From the NCBI GenBank assembly GCA_029204225.1, contig CM055092.1, positions 12,896,476 to 12,960,475 of the forward strand: a DNA stretch of 64,000 nucleotides, given 5' to 3'. Origin of the DNA: Diphasiastrum complanatum. Lineage: Eukaryota; Streptophyta; Lycopodiopsida; Lycopodiales; Lycopodiaceae. How positions within the stretch are numbered: position 1 is the first letter of the stretch; every line of letters starts with the position of its first letter. Of this stretch, positions 38,354-51,885 are shown piece after piece. The translations under genes and the position numbers were made by a program. The notes beneath the pieces are model-generated. The model did not search any database, was not told the DNA's origin, and saw only the letters and a program-made list of their open reading frames with translations.

Positions 38354-40390
38354 AGACTACTGGTGATAAAGTTTTTGTGATTGATGGTTCTAAAGGCCAT
38401 TCTATGTCATTATTACTGTAGACAGCCGGGGTTTCTGATGTAGTACTTAGACATTTTATATTCACCCTGTTTCTGTCTAATGAGGTAATGCTTTTGTATA
38501 TTTCAAACATGCATGTTGTCCTTATTTATTGATGCTTTTATGGATCTGAGCGTGTTAAGCTCATCTTTGACTGTTTGCACGGTGAAGGCATTAGTTTTAT
38601 CAGACAAAAACTCAGATCAAGCTTTCTAGACCAAAGTTAAGTTGACTGGAGTAGTTGCCGATGCACGCTCTGATTGGGCCATGTCCTCAATTATATATTG
38701 GTATATATTCATTTCAGATTTATATTTGCTCCTGAATGACACTCGATCATGATATAATTGCTAGCAGATAGTATGATTGGACTTGCATCAACAAACCTCC
38801 CAAGTAATGATGAGCATCTTGTAAGGCTCCTATATGCATATGTATATTTGTATTAAGACTCAACAGTATCCTTGTAATGTCGATCTAAGTTTGGCTATTG
38901 AGCTTTCAGGGACTGTATTGCCATCTCCTTGACTTGAAATCAAAAAAGTCTGCTCAAATTTTGTTCAATCACAGCATTGCTTCTAAAGTGCCTATTGTGT
39001 GGCAAGTCTGGGATGTCACTTGTAAGAATTGATGACATGAGACATTCATGCGGGCCGTATGTCTGGACAAAGAGTTCCCTTCCAAGTTTTTTGAGCTTGA
39101 CTGTGGATGCAAACAGCAATTTGGTCATTTGGCTAAAATGTTGGCTGAGTATGTACTGGGTTCTTCCATCTTTTCACCATGAAGGCAGAAATCTTTGCTA
39201 TTGCACGTCTAAGGTTTAAAGTGTTGCTTTATAATTTCTGTGATGAAGACAAGATGAATAAAAAAATTGCTTCACAGTTGACCTATTTCATAAGTTCACC
39301 CTCAGATACTGCTTGGCAAAATACACCTGAAACGATCTTTGCTAATGCCTTGTTCTACATCTAACATGGCTTCATTTTCTTTTGTCTCAAAGTCCTTGTC
39401 TATACAAGAATTGGCACAATAGTTGTTTTCTGAAAACAAGTATACTAAGAAGATTTGATCGTGTGGAGATGATGCCTTCCGTTTATATTTTGAGTGTGGG
39501 CAATTTAGATATGGATGTCAATATTTAGTCTTTTCAAAGAGGAATAACCCCTTAGCCTTATGGGGACATGCACTGGTTTCCCATGGCCATAACATTTGAT
39601 AACAGGTTGATACTTTTTTCCTCTTAATTGGTTAGCAAAGACTAGCTTCAATTCATTTTTGGCTCTTATATATGAAGTGCATTGGCATCTCATCTTGAGG
39701 TAATACCATTTTTGAATAGAAAGAAAGAAAAGCTTTGTCATGATGGAGGAAACTACATTCAAAACCCGTGACTTGGGTCGGATTCCTTGAGGAATTCTGT
39801 AATGCTTTCATCGCCATGGATGACTTGAACGTGTTTCGCATGGGCAATCTTAAATTGGACATGTATGTCCAAGAATTCACAATTTTCTTTTGGCCATGGT
39901 CCACTTTGTAATAGAAAAATGGCTGAATGGTAGTTCGTGTTTGGATTATCAACTTGAGATTGGAAGAGCTATCTACCACACTTTGAATCTAGGCAAGAGC
40001 TCAATCACATCAAAAGTTACAATCATCCAAAGACAAACAAGTTTTTTATACCCACATGAATAAACCAAGTAAAATTCACAGTGAGATACGAAACCAAGCC
40101 TTTTGCTCTTGGGTAGAGAGAGAAAATATGCTTGCTCTCGGGTAGAGAGAGAATAGACCAAAGTGGATTCAAGTTAAAAAGTGCATTATCTTTCAAAAAT
40201 TGTATGTACAATGAAAGCACACTTCCATATAGTAGTGGCCTGAGTTCTAGCATATCACATCCTCTAAATTGATTGGACTCCATGGATTCTACTTTTTATA
40301 ATGATTGGATCTCAAGATTGGTGTTACAACTCTCTAGGATCATCGACTGCCTTGAAGGTTTCGCACACTCCATACCAGTGACGACGCACT
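38354..40390. other. Gene-free stretch after the PH-like gene
   Basis: The first ~200 bases are probably the 3' UTR. No other gene is supported; open frames near 38977 and 39653 show no recognisable motif. Confidence 0.5.
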
Positions 40391-41948
40391 GTAACAACCC
40401 AACTGTAGGGTCACAACCGACTCACCCCCATGCTTGGGAAGAATCGACATAATCATGTCCGATCAAGCCTCTTATGATAACTGGCATCCCATACCACTAG
40501 CTATCGCACTCGGCTCTCTCTAGCACACATTTTCTGGCCTGGAGATACATCTTGGCTCATGCAGGTGCTCTCCATCCACCAACTCTCAGGTAGACTCAGT
40601 GAATGGAAAGAGGTAAATCCCACCACTATATAGACATAGCACAGTGGGTCCCATCAAGCACGGTCTTGTCGGCGACACGTGACCACCTAGGATGATGGCG
40701 TGTGGCACTTAGACATGTTGATAACTCCAGTCTTGCATCATGCCCCTTGCGAGGCCGTCATTGAAGGGCGTACCGTTATGGTACATAACAAAAAAAAAAA
40801 GAAAAACAGGCTATTTTTTATGGTTTTTTTTTTTATTCAAACCTTAAGTACTTGGTTTGCATACAAAAAAAAAAAAATTTCCTTTGAAGTCTAATTTTCA
40901 ACTTTAAGGTTTGTTGTGAAACCTTCCTAATAAGCCTTTGGTATGCAAAAGTTAAAATTTATTTTGTATATGTAAACTAAACCGGGGGGGGGGGGGGATT
41001 CGGAGGCCTTAGGCCTGTGCATTTGCCTGTCTCTACCTCGGGAGTAGTGTCGTATTATTTGGTACTCAATAAATCTGTACGAGGAGGAGAGGGTTGATGG
41101 TTAAACCTCTTTCTAAGTCAACACAAGAAATTTTTTTTTGGAGCTGGCTTCTTTTCGGCTGGTGCCCGTGTGGTGGAACCCTTGAGGTGAGGGTGTATTC
41201 ACACTTGATAGCACGATGATTTGCAGGTACAATTATGTACCTGCGGAAAGTTACTTTGTAAAGAGGGTGGAGTAACACCTCCCCCGGAAACTGTGTTCCT
41301 TTGGAAGCCATGAGGTCTATTAGTAAATTCGGGGGGGGGGGAGGGGAGTGGCGCGCTTCCCCACAGCCTTGTCACTTCTCCTTTGCAAAGCAAGACATGT
41401 ATTATGCAAAAATTTGTGCTAAGTTTCAAAGCTTAATGCTTAAAAGTTTAAACGTGTAACACTATGTTTGTTAAATTTTAAAGGAAAATAATCTAAGATG
41501 AATCTTGGAGGCCTGTCCTTTCTTGGCCGTACCATTCTTCCTCCCTCTCTGTATCTGCAGATCTCCAAAGGAGTGGAGAGAGCAGTGGTACGTTGGAGTA
41601 GGAGAGGGGAGAAAGGGCCAAATCCATTTTTAATAAACCTTTGGGGTTCACGAGCCATGTGGCACCATTAAGTGGCACCACATGGTTAGAAAAGCCTAGA
41701 AGGGATAAATGGGGCCTTTCATAGGCCCCACCTGTCTTTTTTGCATGAGGGTGGAGAGGAGCTTTGGGGAGGGGGTAAAGGAGGTACATTCACTTCCTTT
41801 CCTCATTCTCCCAAGTTGTTGTAAATTTTTATTGCTTTCAAGTTGGTTATTTCTTGAGTCCTTGTGCATTAGCTTTTTCCTTTTTGTGATTTTTATACCG
41901 TAGCTCTCTGTTTTCCCTCTAGTTTTTTGCCAGTTATTCCTTTATCCA
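40391..41948. other. Possible gypsy LTR and leader DNA
   Basis: TGTAACAACCC at 40391 and TGTAACACTATG at 41456 both look like LTR starts, with TATA-like CTATATAGA (about 40628) and GATAAATGG (about 41704). Two G homopolymers (about 40983-40997 and 41330-41340) are present. No paired LTR lies in the window, so boundaries are unproven. Confidence 0.35.
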
Positions 41949-44900
41949 TGGATACCCCTATGGATGAGACTAGAGCTCCAAGTCCCGTTGGGACTGATAT
42001 GGAGAACATGGCGTGTGCCATAAATTTGTTACAACAACAAATTGTGGACATGCGCTCAAAACATGAACGAGCAGAAGTTGAGATTCGGGCTATGTCCCAG
42101 TCTCGACAGACTCTCTTAAACCCGATGTTTACTCCGGAATTTTTTACTGGAGAGAAGAAGGACAGACACCAAGATGGTGTTAGCCTAGCTAGATCAATGG
42201 ACATCTCATTTTTCCATGCACGATCTACTAGATAGCTCGCGTATTTCGACGGCTTTATGTTTTTACGTGGTAAGGCGTATTCTTGGTGGCAGGATCTTAA
42301 AGATCGAGCTACAGTCCCAACTACTTGGGATGACTTCGAGGTAGCCTTTAAGATTGCCTTTATGCCTGTCCTGGACGATTTTGAATACTATCGTCGATTT
42401 GCCACGTTGCAAATGAGGATGAAACCCTTGGACGTCTACTTGCAAGACTTCCAAGAGTCTGCTTCACGGTTTTTTAACCGCATAAACGGGGTACTCCTTA
42501 AGATGTATTTCATTTTGGGCTTGCCCAAGGAATATCAGTTGGAGGTACGCCGTAATTAGCCACAGTCCTTAGAGGATGCCGTGCGTTTCGCTTGGATTTT
42601 CGACGATACGCACACGATAACCCGCAAAGAGCAACCAAAGCATGAAGTCAAAGACAAATCTTCTGCGGGCCCTTCTTTTAAAAAGGGCAAGGAGCGCATG
42701 GTTGGCGAAATTTCTCCTTCGGGGAAGAAAAGAAGCGCGTTCGGTTGGAGAGAGCGGACTTCGACAAGGCCAAAAGCGACGGGTTGTGTTTCTTCTGGCA
42801 TGGAGAAGGGGCACCTTTCCAAGGACTGCCCGAAGAGACGAAAGAAAGGTGGCCGCTCCTTTAAGGCACCAGGTAATTCTTCTATTTCTTGCATTAGTGT
42901 ATCTTTTAAAGATGAAACAGTTTGTATGAATTGTTGTTTTAATACTACAATGTTTGGACCTCACGACCTCATTCGCATGAGTGGGTTCGTAGGTAGCCAA
43001 CCTGTTGGTGTTTTTTTTTACGACGGTTCTACGCATAATTTTATTAATGCTAAGTTGGTGTAGAAACTGCAGTTGGCAACCGCACCAAGTGACCACAAGT
43101 ACGTGGTTAGGATGGCAGCTGGTGGGGAGCAGCAGGTCTGGGACCACTTTGTCCCCCACGTGTCGTTGAAAATTCAAGACTATAGATAGTTTGTCTTTTC
43201 ATGTCATGAATCTAGATAAGGTGGATGTAATCCTAGGAAAGAGTGGTTTTTTGCTAGGAATGAGTCCTTAAAAAAAGACTATGTATTTCACTGTATTTCT
43301 TTTTTTGCATAATGACTCATGGGTTTGTCTTAAAGGCGATGAGCCTGATCTACCTTTTGTAACCGCTCATGAAGTGAATCAATGTATTTTGAATTCTGAG
43401 TATTTTTTGTAATTATATTATCTGAAAGATGAATCTTACATAGATGCTTTTAGTACTCATAGTGTCAATGTTGATGTATCGTCTTTCCTTAAAGCATTGT
43501 CTTTTATTGATGATAATTTAGAATCTTCGTCTGAGGGCAAAATCTTTAAGAGACTTAGGGAGGAATATAATGATATATTCCCTGAGCAGTTGCTTGAGGG
43601 TCTTCCTCCCTCACGAGGTGTAGACCATTACATAGATCTCCTTCCCGACAGCTCTCCTGTATCGCTTTTTCCCTACAAGATGAGCTCGAAGGAAGAAGAT
43701 GAAGTTGCTAGTCAACTTAAGGAGTTATTACATAGAGGCCATATTCGGCTTAGTAAATCCCCTTGGGGAGCTCCAGTTTTGTTAACTGGCAAAAAAAAGA
43801 TGGCGGCGGTATTCGTCTTTGTGTCGATTACAAAAAGCTTAATAAAATGACAATTAAGAACCGTTATCTCTTACCTCGGATGGACGACTTAATGGATCGA
43901 TTGAATGGTGCTAAGTATTACACCAAATTGGACCTTAGGTCGGGGTACTATCAAATTAGAATACACGAGGGGGATGTTTCCAAAACTGGTTTTCGTACTA
44001 GGTATGGCCATTACGAATTTTTAGTTTTACCCTTTGGTCTAACTAATGCGCCGACAAACTTCCAACACATGATGAACAATATTCCTTGTCCATATCTGGG
44101 GAAGTGTTTCTCGTGGTATTTTTAGATGACATACTGATTTACAGTAAGACTCTTGAGGAGCACGAAGCGCATTTGCGTATATTCTTAGATAATCTAAGGC
44201 AGACAAAGCTTTATGCTAAGGAGTCTAAACGTGAGTTCTTTCAAACAAGACTCAAGTATTTAGGACATATCGTTTCCGATCGAGGTCTTGAGATCGATTA
44301 CGATAAGGTCCAGAAAGTTCGTGATTGGCCTATCTTGAAAACCATTAGAGAAGTACAAACTTTTTTGGGCTTCACAGGGTTTTTTCATAAATTCATTAAA
44401 GACTATGCCCTAGTTGCATTGCCTATAACAAATCTTCTTAAGGGAGTGAAGAAAGCCAAACAGAAAACTAAGAAGGGTAATAAGAAAGGTGTTCGAAGAT
44501 CAGTCCTCCTGTTGTTTGGACTGATGAATTTAATCAAAGCTTTGAAGCTTTGAAGATGTTGGTGTCTACAGCCCCTATCTTACACATAGTGGACCCTAGC
44601 GGATCTTTCTTAGTGGAAACAGATGCTAGTGACTATGCGGTAGGTGCAGTCCTTTACTAGGATGGTAGACCTGTGGCTTTCGAGAGCAAGAAGTTGGACC
44701 CAACTCAAAGTAGGTATTCTACTTATGAGAATGAACTTTTTGCTGCCATCCATGTGTTAAAGATCTGGAGACATTATTTGTACGGATCCAAATTCATGGT
44801 AATGACAGATCATGAATCTCTTAAGTATATCTGTGATGCCTCGGACCTTAGGGGTCGTAAGGCCCGCTGATCGAAACTCATTTCGAATTCGACTTTAAGT

Positions 44901-45829
44901 ACCGTCGAGGTACGTCGAATTGTGTCGCTGATGCTTTGAGACGGATTGGTGAAGTTAACCAGTTATGCTTTGCTGAGTTCCAATCTGAGTTGTATCTTTC
45001 TCTGCGAGATCTTTGTCGGATCGATGAGTTTTTTGGTCATATTTGGCAAGATGTCCTGGAAGGAGGCTCTTTAATGAGAGACAATCTTGGAAAGCAGGAT
45101 TCCAAAAAATCTCGTGAAGAGAAAATACTTGTTGATTATTCCATTGGAATGGTTTGCTTTTCCGTAGAGGAAAAGTCTGTGTGCCAGATATCGTGGACAT
45201 TAGGGCTCAAATCCTGCACGAGTGCCACGATAGTCCCAGCGTGGGACACCCTGGTATATAGAGGACGCTTGACCTTGTTAAGAGAAAATTTTATTGGCCA
45301 AAAATGAAAGGTCATGTCGAGGCATACGTTCATAAGTGTGAACAATGCCAAGTAAATAAAGCGGAAAGACTCAAAGCAGCTGGTCTGTTGCATCCATTGG
45401 AAATTCCCAACAAGAAATGGGAAAGTATTTCCATGGATTTTGTGGTCAGACTTCCCAAGTCAGGGAAGAGTCACGATGCTATTTGGGTAGTAGTTGACAG
45501 GCTAACCAAAATGGCACAGTTTATTCCAACAAAAACTATTGTCAAAGCTTCTGAACTTGCTCAACTCTTCGTTGAAAAGTTGTTCAGGTTGATTGCTGAA
45601 CGATATTGTTAGTGATCAGGATTTTTCACTGGCAAGTTCTGGCAGGCGGTCTTTGAAAGACTGGAAACTACTTTAAGTCTATCCTCTAGGGATTACCTAG
45701 AAACCGATGGTTAGACCGAACATGTCAACCAGTCGATGGAAGATATGCTTCGCACATACGTTTCCAGGCGACAATCAAATTGGGAAAAGTATCTCCCAAT
45801 GGTTGAGTTCGCATACAATACATTAGAGA
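41949..45829 (+). pseudogene. Ty3-gypsy gag-pol relic, 3'-truncated
   Basis: Gag starts at MDTPMDETRAPSPVGTDMEN, with YDGFM-like FDGFMFLRGKAYSWWQDLKD and a decayed zinc knuckle near 42785-42835. A protease remnant has FFYDGSTHNFINAKL (DGS). RT carries [39 protein letters not shown] and [13 protein letters not shown] (catalytic DD intact, after a frameshift near 44095). RNase H shows VETDASDYAVGAVLY and VMTDHESLKYI. Integrase has HECHDSPSVGHPG, CEQCQ, SMDFVVRLP, DRLTKMAQFIP and TEHVNQSMEDML. Stops and frameshifts abound. Coding homology ends at EFAYNT (45829), where the next element begins; the integrase C-terminus and 3' LTR are missing. Confidence 0.9.
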
Positions 45830-46245
45830 AAATATGGGCCCAAAGAGGGCCCTATAAGAAATGCCATGTAGGAGAGAGAAAAATAACTATAAAGTAATTA
45901 TAATATCATTTTCTAACTTCTTTACGCATCTGTCTGCACTTCTTTCCATGTAAATGAATGCACCTTAGTTTAGTCACATCAAACTTCACTGGTGTTTAAT
46001 ATACTTTTTTAAAATGTTGAAATATTCCCTCCCTAAAGTTGGGAACACTCAAAAATTTGAATTAGGAGTGACATTTCTGAAAAAAGCCTACGCCATCTCT
46101 ATCTCCAGGGTAAAAAACAAGTGTTTAGCGCCATCTCAATCTCCAGCAGAGTCGTTAGCGCCATCTCCAGCTTTGGTATTGTCATTGTGTTGTTTGTTAC
46201 TATACTATTGTACTGATGACAAAGCTTTATCATCTTCATGTATAT

Positions 46246-48988
46246 ATGTCACCAGAATATGCTCCGCTCAGGACGAGAAATTCAAAGCAACCCAAATTGT
46301 CAACTTCTGATATGGTCCGATACACGGAGGAAAAGCTAAAACATGTAGATTTATGGTCATCAGGAACATTGTATCCTATTGATCCATGTTCATTGCAACA
46401 TCCAGATTTTCATTCGGTGAGTCAGTTGATAATCTATATGTGTCATGATAAAAATAACCTTTTGGGTTACTGTGAGAATTTGATGCTCTATGAGAATGCA
46501 CATTCAATGCAAAGAATACATTATTTGGAAGAGGAATCAAGGAAAATATCAAAGGAGTGCGAAGAAAAATCTACAAAGATGAAAACTTGTCTGGATGAAA
46601 ATGAGATGCTCAAGGAGGAGATCCAAAGGTTGAAATCTTCTTTGCATCATTATACAACTAGTAATGATGAGATAAAAATTGCATTTCAATCCATGCGTAT
46701 CTCATATTTTTCTTTTGTTAAAGATATGGATGTGCTCAACAGAAAGGTCCGAAGCAACAAGAGGAAAAGACTGGTAAACAAGGATATATGTTATCTATCA
46801 TCCAGAGGAGGTCATAGAAAAAGACGAATCCGTGTATTCAAGTAAGTTATAGCTTATTTGGTATTGAATATTGCTTGAACTTTTTGATTCATTCATAATC
46901 AATAATTTTGTTATTTATTCATTTCAACTTTTTGTTGATTTGCTTATTATATACTGCTGTGAATACTATGAGTGTCCTGATTTCTACTGACATTTTCATG
47001 AACATTATGTTTGCAATGCAGATCAACATTGGTTGTTGAAGACCATTTGGCCGATGAGATTTCAATTGGAAACTCACTAGGCTCTATCTTGACTTCTAAA
47101 TCTATGAAATCAATGTTAAATAATAACAAAATGAAAAAGATTAAGACTTCAGTTACTGATAGCATTATAGATGAAGTTGGAAAAATATTAGACACTACAT
47201 TGCTTCAGGGGGCATGTGGATTTTCTAGCATAAGTAGGGAAGCATATGCAACAATGTTTAAGATGATAAAGGAGGCATTTGCACAGGTAAATATTAAAAA
47301 GTTTCCAATCCCACGACCATTTCATCTTAAAAAAAAAAAGACATGTTAAACCATGGTATGCAGACAATAGTTGGTAATCCATCTCATATCAATGAAGTGT
47401 ATTGCTCGAAAGGAGAAAGTCTAGCTTATAACAATTTCAACAATTTATTTATTGACATTAATCAGTTATTAACATTCATCATAAATTTTTATGGTGTTAC
47501 AAATGATAATGTCAATAACAAGTTGATAGTTGTTCTCAAGTTAGATGAGTCTGAAATTATAAAAGGACAAAAAATGGAAAAAGTCAGTCTCACGATCATG
47601 AATAGAGCACTTTGAAATTCAGAAGACTCAAAAGGCCTCAATTTCAGTGTTCAATCAGAAAATGATATCTGGTGGTTGGCAGCATTTCAGGTATAGTAGT
47701 TCTTTCGCATAATAAATAGGGATAATCATTTGAATATGGATTTCATATCTAAAATCTTCTCTGTGTTAATATTATGAGGCTAATCACGTTTTTGTATTCT
47801 CTTAAAGGTGCTGAAAAAAGACCATGACATTCTCTCATAGATATTTAATAGAACATCATATCCTGCCATCATAAAAATCACATGGAGGGAGTTCCACTCA
47901 ATATTCCTAGAATTGGCACTTTCAACATTGAATGGCATTTAGCAGGAGATCTGAAGACATTAAAATGTATGCTCAATGTATCTCATGGCGCTAACTCTAA
48001 ACACCCTTGTTTGTACTGCATGAAAACAACAAAAGACATGACAAGGAGTACAAGAATATCAAGAGATCAAGAAGATCCTAATTGGAAACCTGTACTACCG
48101 ATTTCTCTACGAAATGTTCATATCTGTACATTGCATGCGGAGGTGCGTATTATAGAAAAAATAATATATCTTGACATCCTGTTTGCATGGAATTCTGAGC
48201 CAGAGGCCTCTGCGAAGGAAGCTATTTCAAAATTAGAGGATGTGTTGTCCAAAGCAGGCTCACATAAAGGCCACGCTAAAATAAAAAAGATGACAAGCTA
48301 TAAGGTAAAACAGAAAATATCCCATGCAAGCCGAGCATTGGAGGATTTAAAGCTCAAAGATTATTATCAAATTATTCTGGCAAACAATCTAAGGTTCAAT
48401 ACACGGTTTGGAAAGAAATTATTGCAGCAACTCAAGATTTCGAAGAAGAAAGTTCTACTCGTATACACAAAGTAGAAGTTTGGAAAAAGTTAGACAACAT
48501 GGTGAAATACTTGAGAAAAGATAAAATTTTAAATACTGTTGTCCAAATGATACAGAAAACAACCAATGAATTTGTGGATGCAGTTCAGAGTGCATGGGGT
48601 GTTGATCATATAACACATTATATGGTAAGATTTTGATTTTACACTACCATAGACAAATATGTGCAATTAAATTAGATATTTTTGGTACTGATTTTGATTG
48701 TGTTTTTATGACATGCAGCACATATTACGACATCATTCGACATTCTTTGCAAGAAATAGTGGAAGTCTTAGCATATGGTCATTGCAAGGAATGGAAAAAT
48801 CTCATTGGCAAGCAAGAGCGACATTTTATAAAAGTACACAACATGGCAGGACTAGCACGAAAAACAGCTATCTACTGTAACTTTTCCAATGGTTTTACAG
48901 AAGAATCCAAATTCGTCATAATACAAAATTGATGGATTATAAAAAATTTCAAAAAGCATGCAAATTTATACAAGCCAGTAGGTTATAG
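46246..48988 (+). pseudogene. DDE-type transposase, superfamily not assigned
   Basis: Five exons fit GT-AG rules: 46246-46841, 47022-47286, 47364-47690, about 47810-48624, 48719-48988. The N-terminal 200 residues (MSPEYAPLRTRNSKQ) are rich in coiled coil and basic residues. Candidate catalytic acids: D in VVLKLDESEI (exon 3), D in HLAGDLKTLKCML followed by a CLYC zinc pair (exon 4), and E in WSLQGMEKSHWQARATFYKS (exon 5), then STQHG and FQWFYRRIQIRHN. The GDLKxL...PCxYC block and the LQGMEKSH..AR block resemble proteins I recall from invertebrate genomes that are transposase-like; this is memory, not a search. Breaks: TGA at 47613-47615, a stop (TCA TAG) near 47838, frame changes near 47870 and 48350, and TAA near 48878. 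It is not translatable as written. Confidence 0.6.
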
Positions 48989-49338
48989 ACACACAATAAA
49001 ATTTTGTATATTAAATAAAAATATTTACAAAGTACAATTCAACAGTATCTAATCTGCTTCCGATATTTTTTCCAATGAAAGTTGCAAATTAGAATCATGG
49101 AACAATTTTCTTTTTTCGTATGGATCCAATAGCTCATAGTTTTCATGCTTACTCAGATCAACGTAGGCAACATACACTGCAAAATGAGATGATCTGAACA
49201 TGGAATTCATTGGTCATATCCTAAAATTTTAACCACAATAGTTTTTTTTACAAAAATTATTTTATGCACCTTACTAAAATTGTGTCCTCCAAAAAAATGA
49301 GACAGTGCCTTGATTGCCATAATCATAGTATCACCATG
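48989..49338. other. Gap between convergent 3' ends
   Basis: AT-rich, no gene; presumably the 3' UTRs and polyadenylation sites of the two convergent genes. Confidence 0.5.
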
Positions 49339-51784
49339 TTAATGAAACTTTGAATGGGCAACACTTATCTCATTATTCTTGAAGGACTTCAGATAGTGCC
49401 CCAGTGCATGATCTCTTGAAAATTCTCCAACAGAAGATCTTTGCCCTCCTCGACGAATTGCGAAATCATCAAGAAAAATTGTTTTCTGAAATGATAAAAA
49501 GCAAAGTAAGCTCCAGTATATAAACTGACATAACCAATCTACTAGTACTTGATAAGATACAAAAACTTACGCATTCGGCTTTGTCTTCACCGATTAATGT
49601 CTCTTCATCAATATTATGTCCACCTTTTGATATCAATATTGTTGGTGAATAGAAAGTTGGCTGTGGAAATCCAAGTTGACTTTGGATTATAAGAAACTCC
49701 TCCTCAGAAGGCAGATCATCTTCTTTGTTGCGCATTTCCTCCACAGCCATTTTCAAACAATCTTTTCCTGAATAAAACTTATCATTATGTACATCGTCAA
49801 CACCAGAGAGATGATTATCAGTATCAAAATCAATTATATCCCAATATTCATCTAGCTCTTTGTTCAAAATGCAAAGAGTCTCAGCTTCAGTGACGTAAAA
49901 AAGATCCGATATATCCGATATTGTCAAAAAGAAATTATTATCTATATTATAAGAAGGCAAAGTGATCAAAGATTTATTAGAAGGAGAAAGAGTAGTGGGG
50001 GTTCTAGGTCCTATAAACGTAGCCCTATTTCGAGGGATCAAAATTAGAACAATCATCTAAACTAACACTCGTATCAATAAAAAAAGTATCTATATCTACA
50101 ATCTTTGACTTTTCAGACTTTGTACCACTAGAAGAAGCTGCTTCAGAAGTGGAGGGAACAGCCTCCGAATCGTCAGAAATATTTAACAAAAGAAAAAAAA
50201 CAAAAGCAGATTGAAAATCAACAAATCTACATTTCTTATTATGAATTGGGCTCTCATCTACAGACTTGAAATCATTATGTAACTTGGTAAACATTCTGTC
50301 AAGCTTAGCTTTATAGATATGCTTGTCGAGTGCCACCAGGTCCTGATAATGAATTATGTCCTTACTCTGAGATCTGAATAAAGGAGTACTAAGCAGAGAC
50401 TTATATCTGAGATATATCTCAGAAAATGCCTTTTAAGACAAGAGGAATATTTGCTACAAAATTGCCTTCCTCTGTATTAGGAAGGACTTTTATTCCTTTT
50501 TGATCATATAAAATAAGATCTGCATCCTGAACAACCTGAAAGGTTGTTAAGGCAGGAGCAGCTTCCTTTTGAGGGCCCTCGATTGCAGGTGCAACGCTTA
50601 CACTGTACTGGGCAAAGGTTCTGATCAACTCTTGCCGAAATCTATATACATCATCAGGAGTATATGGCTCAAGAGTAAACTGTCATCACAAAACACGAGA
50701 ATCAGCAAATTATAAACAATGATAGTAATAAAACATGAGTCAGAATGAAATGAACTATAAATGAATAGATATTACCTTTTCAATATCTACATCCGTTTGT
50801 AAATTATACCATTCAAAAAATAGCTTCGTATTGTACAGGATGAACCATGCACAACTAAAAGCGTCATTTTGTTGTACACACTGCATATATAGAACGAAAA
50901 TTAGTAATATTATGATAAAAAATTTATTTATGCTATGACGATACATTTGAATTAAAAAAAAGAATACATGCATATCATAGATAAATTGAATATACCTTGA
51001 GAGATTTAATGGTTATATCTCCAATTGAAGTTGTCGTTGTCGGTATTTTCCGAACGACATCATGAAGTAGAGAATCAAATTCTCTATGTGTATTTGCAGC
51101 TGAGTTTAATTTTACACATAGAAAATTTGATACTCCCTCTTTATTTATCTTTACAAAAACTTGAATGTTTAGGCTCCAATGCCTACTGCAGCAACCAAGA
51201 TACAAATATCGATAAATTCATATTTATGAAAAAATTTCATTCTTATTAAACCAATGAGGCATGCAACAATCCAGATTAAAGCAACAAAAACAAAAGAGCA
51301 ATCCTTATTTATTTTCATATGGAATCAAATAGAATTTTGCCATAGGACTGCACTCGATAAAATAGACAACCTTCTCAAAATTGGCTTCTTTTACCTTTAC
51401 CACTCCCATGAAAAATGGACTAACTACAAAAACTGTACCATGGGAATCGAAACTAATACTAGTCTGCAAAAAAGAAACTCCGGCCTCTACTATTGCATCT
51501 AAAATTTCTGAGGTCTTATCTTTTAGCTCGGCACAAAATTTGGGAGCTAATCTGAAGCTTCTACGTGTATCTGAAAGAAAAAAATCAAAAAACTTGCCGA
51601 GAAGATCAATTTTGTTAGCTAGGTAGGCCTCGTATTTATTATAATGGTCAGAATAAAAATAAACCTGGGCTGGATCGTATGGAATTATCACAAAAAGATT
51701 ATGTACAAGAGCAGAAACAGAAGTGGAAACAATATTTACAGATTTCTCTGTTATTTTATCTAGCTCCTCTTGGGTAATCAACAC
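49339..51784 (-). pseudogene. Ulp1/C48-type cysteine protease domain and flanking domains
   Basis: Continues the histone-like segment on the same strand. First comes an uncharacterised ~160-residue domain (51784-51305, VLITQEELDKITEKSVNIVS) ending KFYLIPYENK. The C48 fold follows: HWSLNIQVFVKIN (catalytic His codon 51179-51181; exon 51182-50996), then VKLNSA where the usual Asp is Asn, then exon 50880-50776 with CVQQNDAFSCAWFIL (Gln and Cys, spaced six apart as in Ulp1; Cys codon 50851-50853). Exon 50679-50419 gives FTLEPYTPDDVYRFRQELIR. A frame change joins AFSEIYLRYKSLLSTPLFRS and a serine/acid-rich tail; exons about 50056-49571 and 49485-49339 end in FLDDFAIRRGG and SRDHALGHYLKSF. A needed donor at 51304 reads ATAAGG instead of GTAAGG. 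C48 enzymes cleave SUMO-like isopeptide or polyprotein bonds; what this one acts on is unknown. Confidence 0.6.
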
Positions 51785-51885
51785 TTTTGGTAATGAAACC
51801 TGCTAAGGAGCTAGACGAATAACAGGAGGAGGAAGGGGTGAAGATTCTCGATCTGAGTTAGATTCTCCAGCATCTGACTTAGAGC

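Noticed and set aside
39653-40283. Overlapping minus-strand frames of 60-108 codons
   Set aside because: No recognisable domain, no splice support, and they overlap each other in different frames.
42569-43177. 202-codon minus-strand frame
   Set aside because: It is antisense to the gypsy gag and protease, which are clearly coding on the plus strand.
46014-46310. 98-codon frame at the start of the DDE unit
   Set aside because: Low-complexity and overlapped by the better-supported transposase start in another frame; more likely leader DNA.
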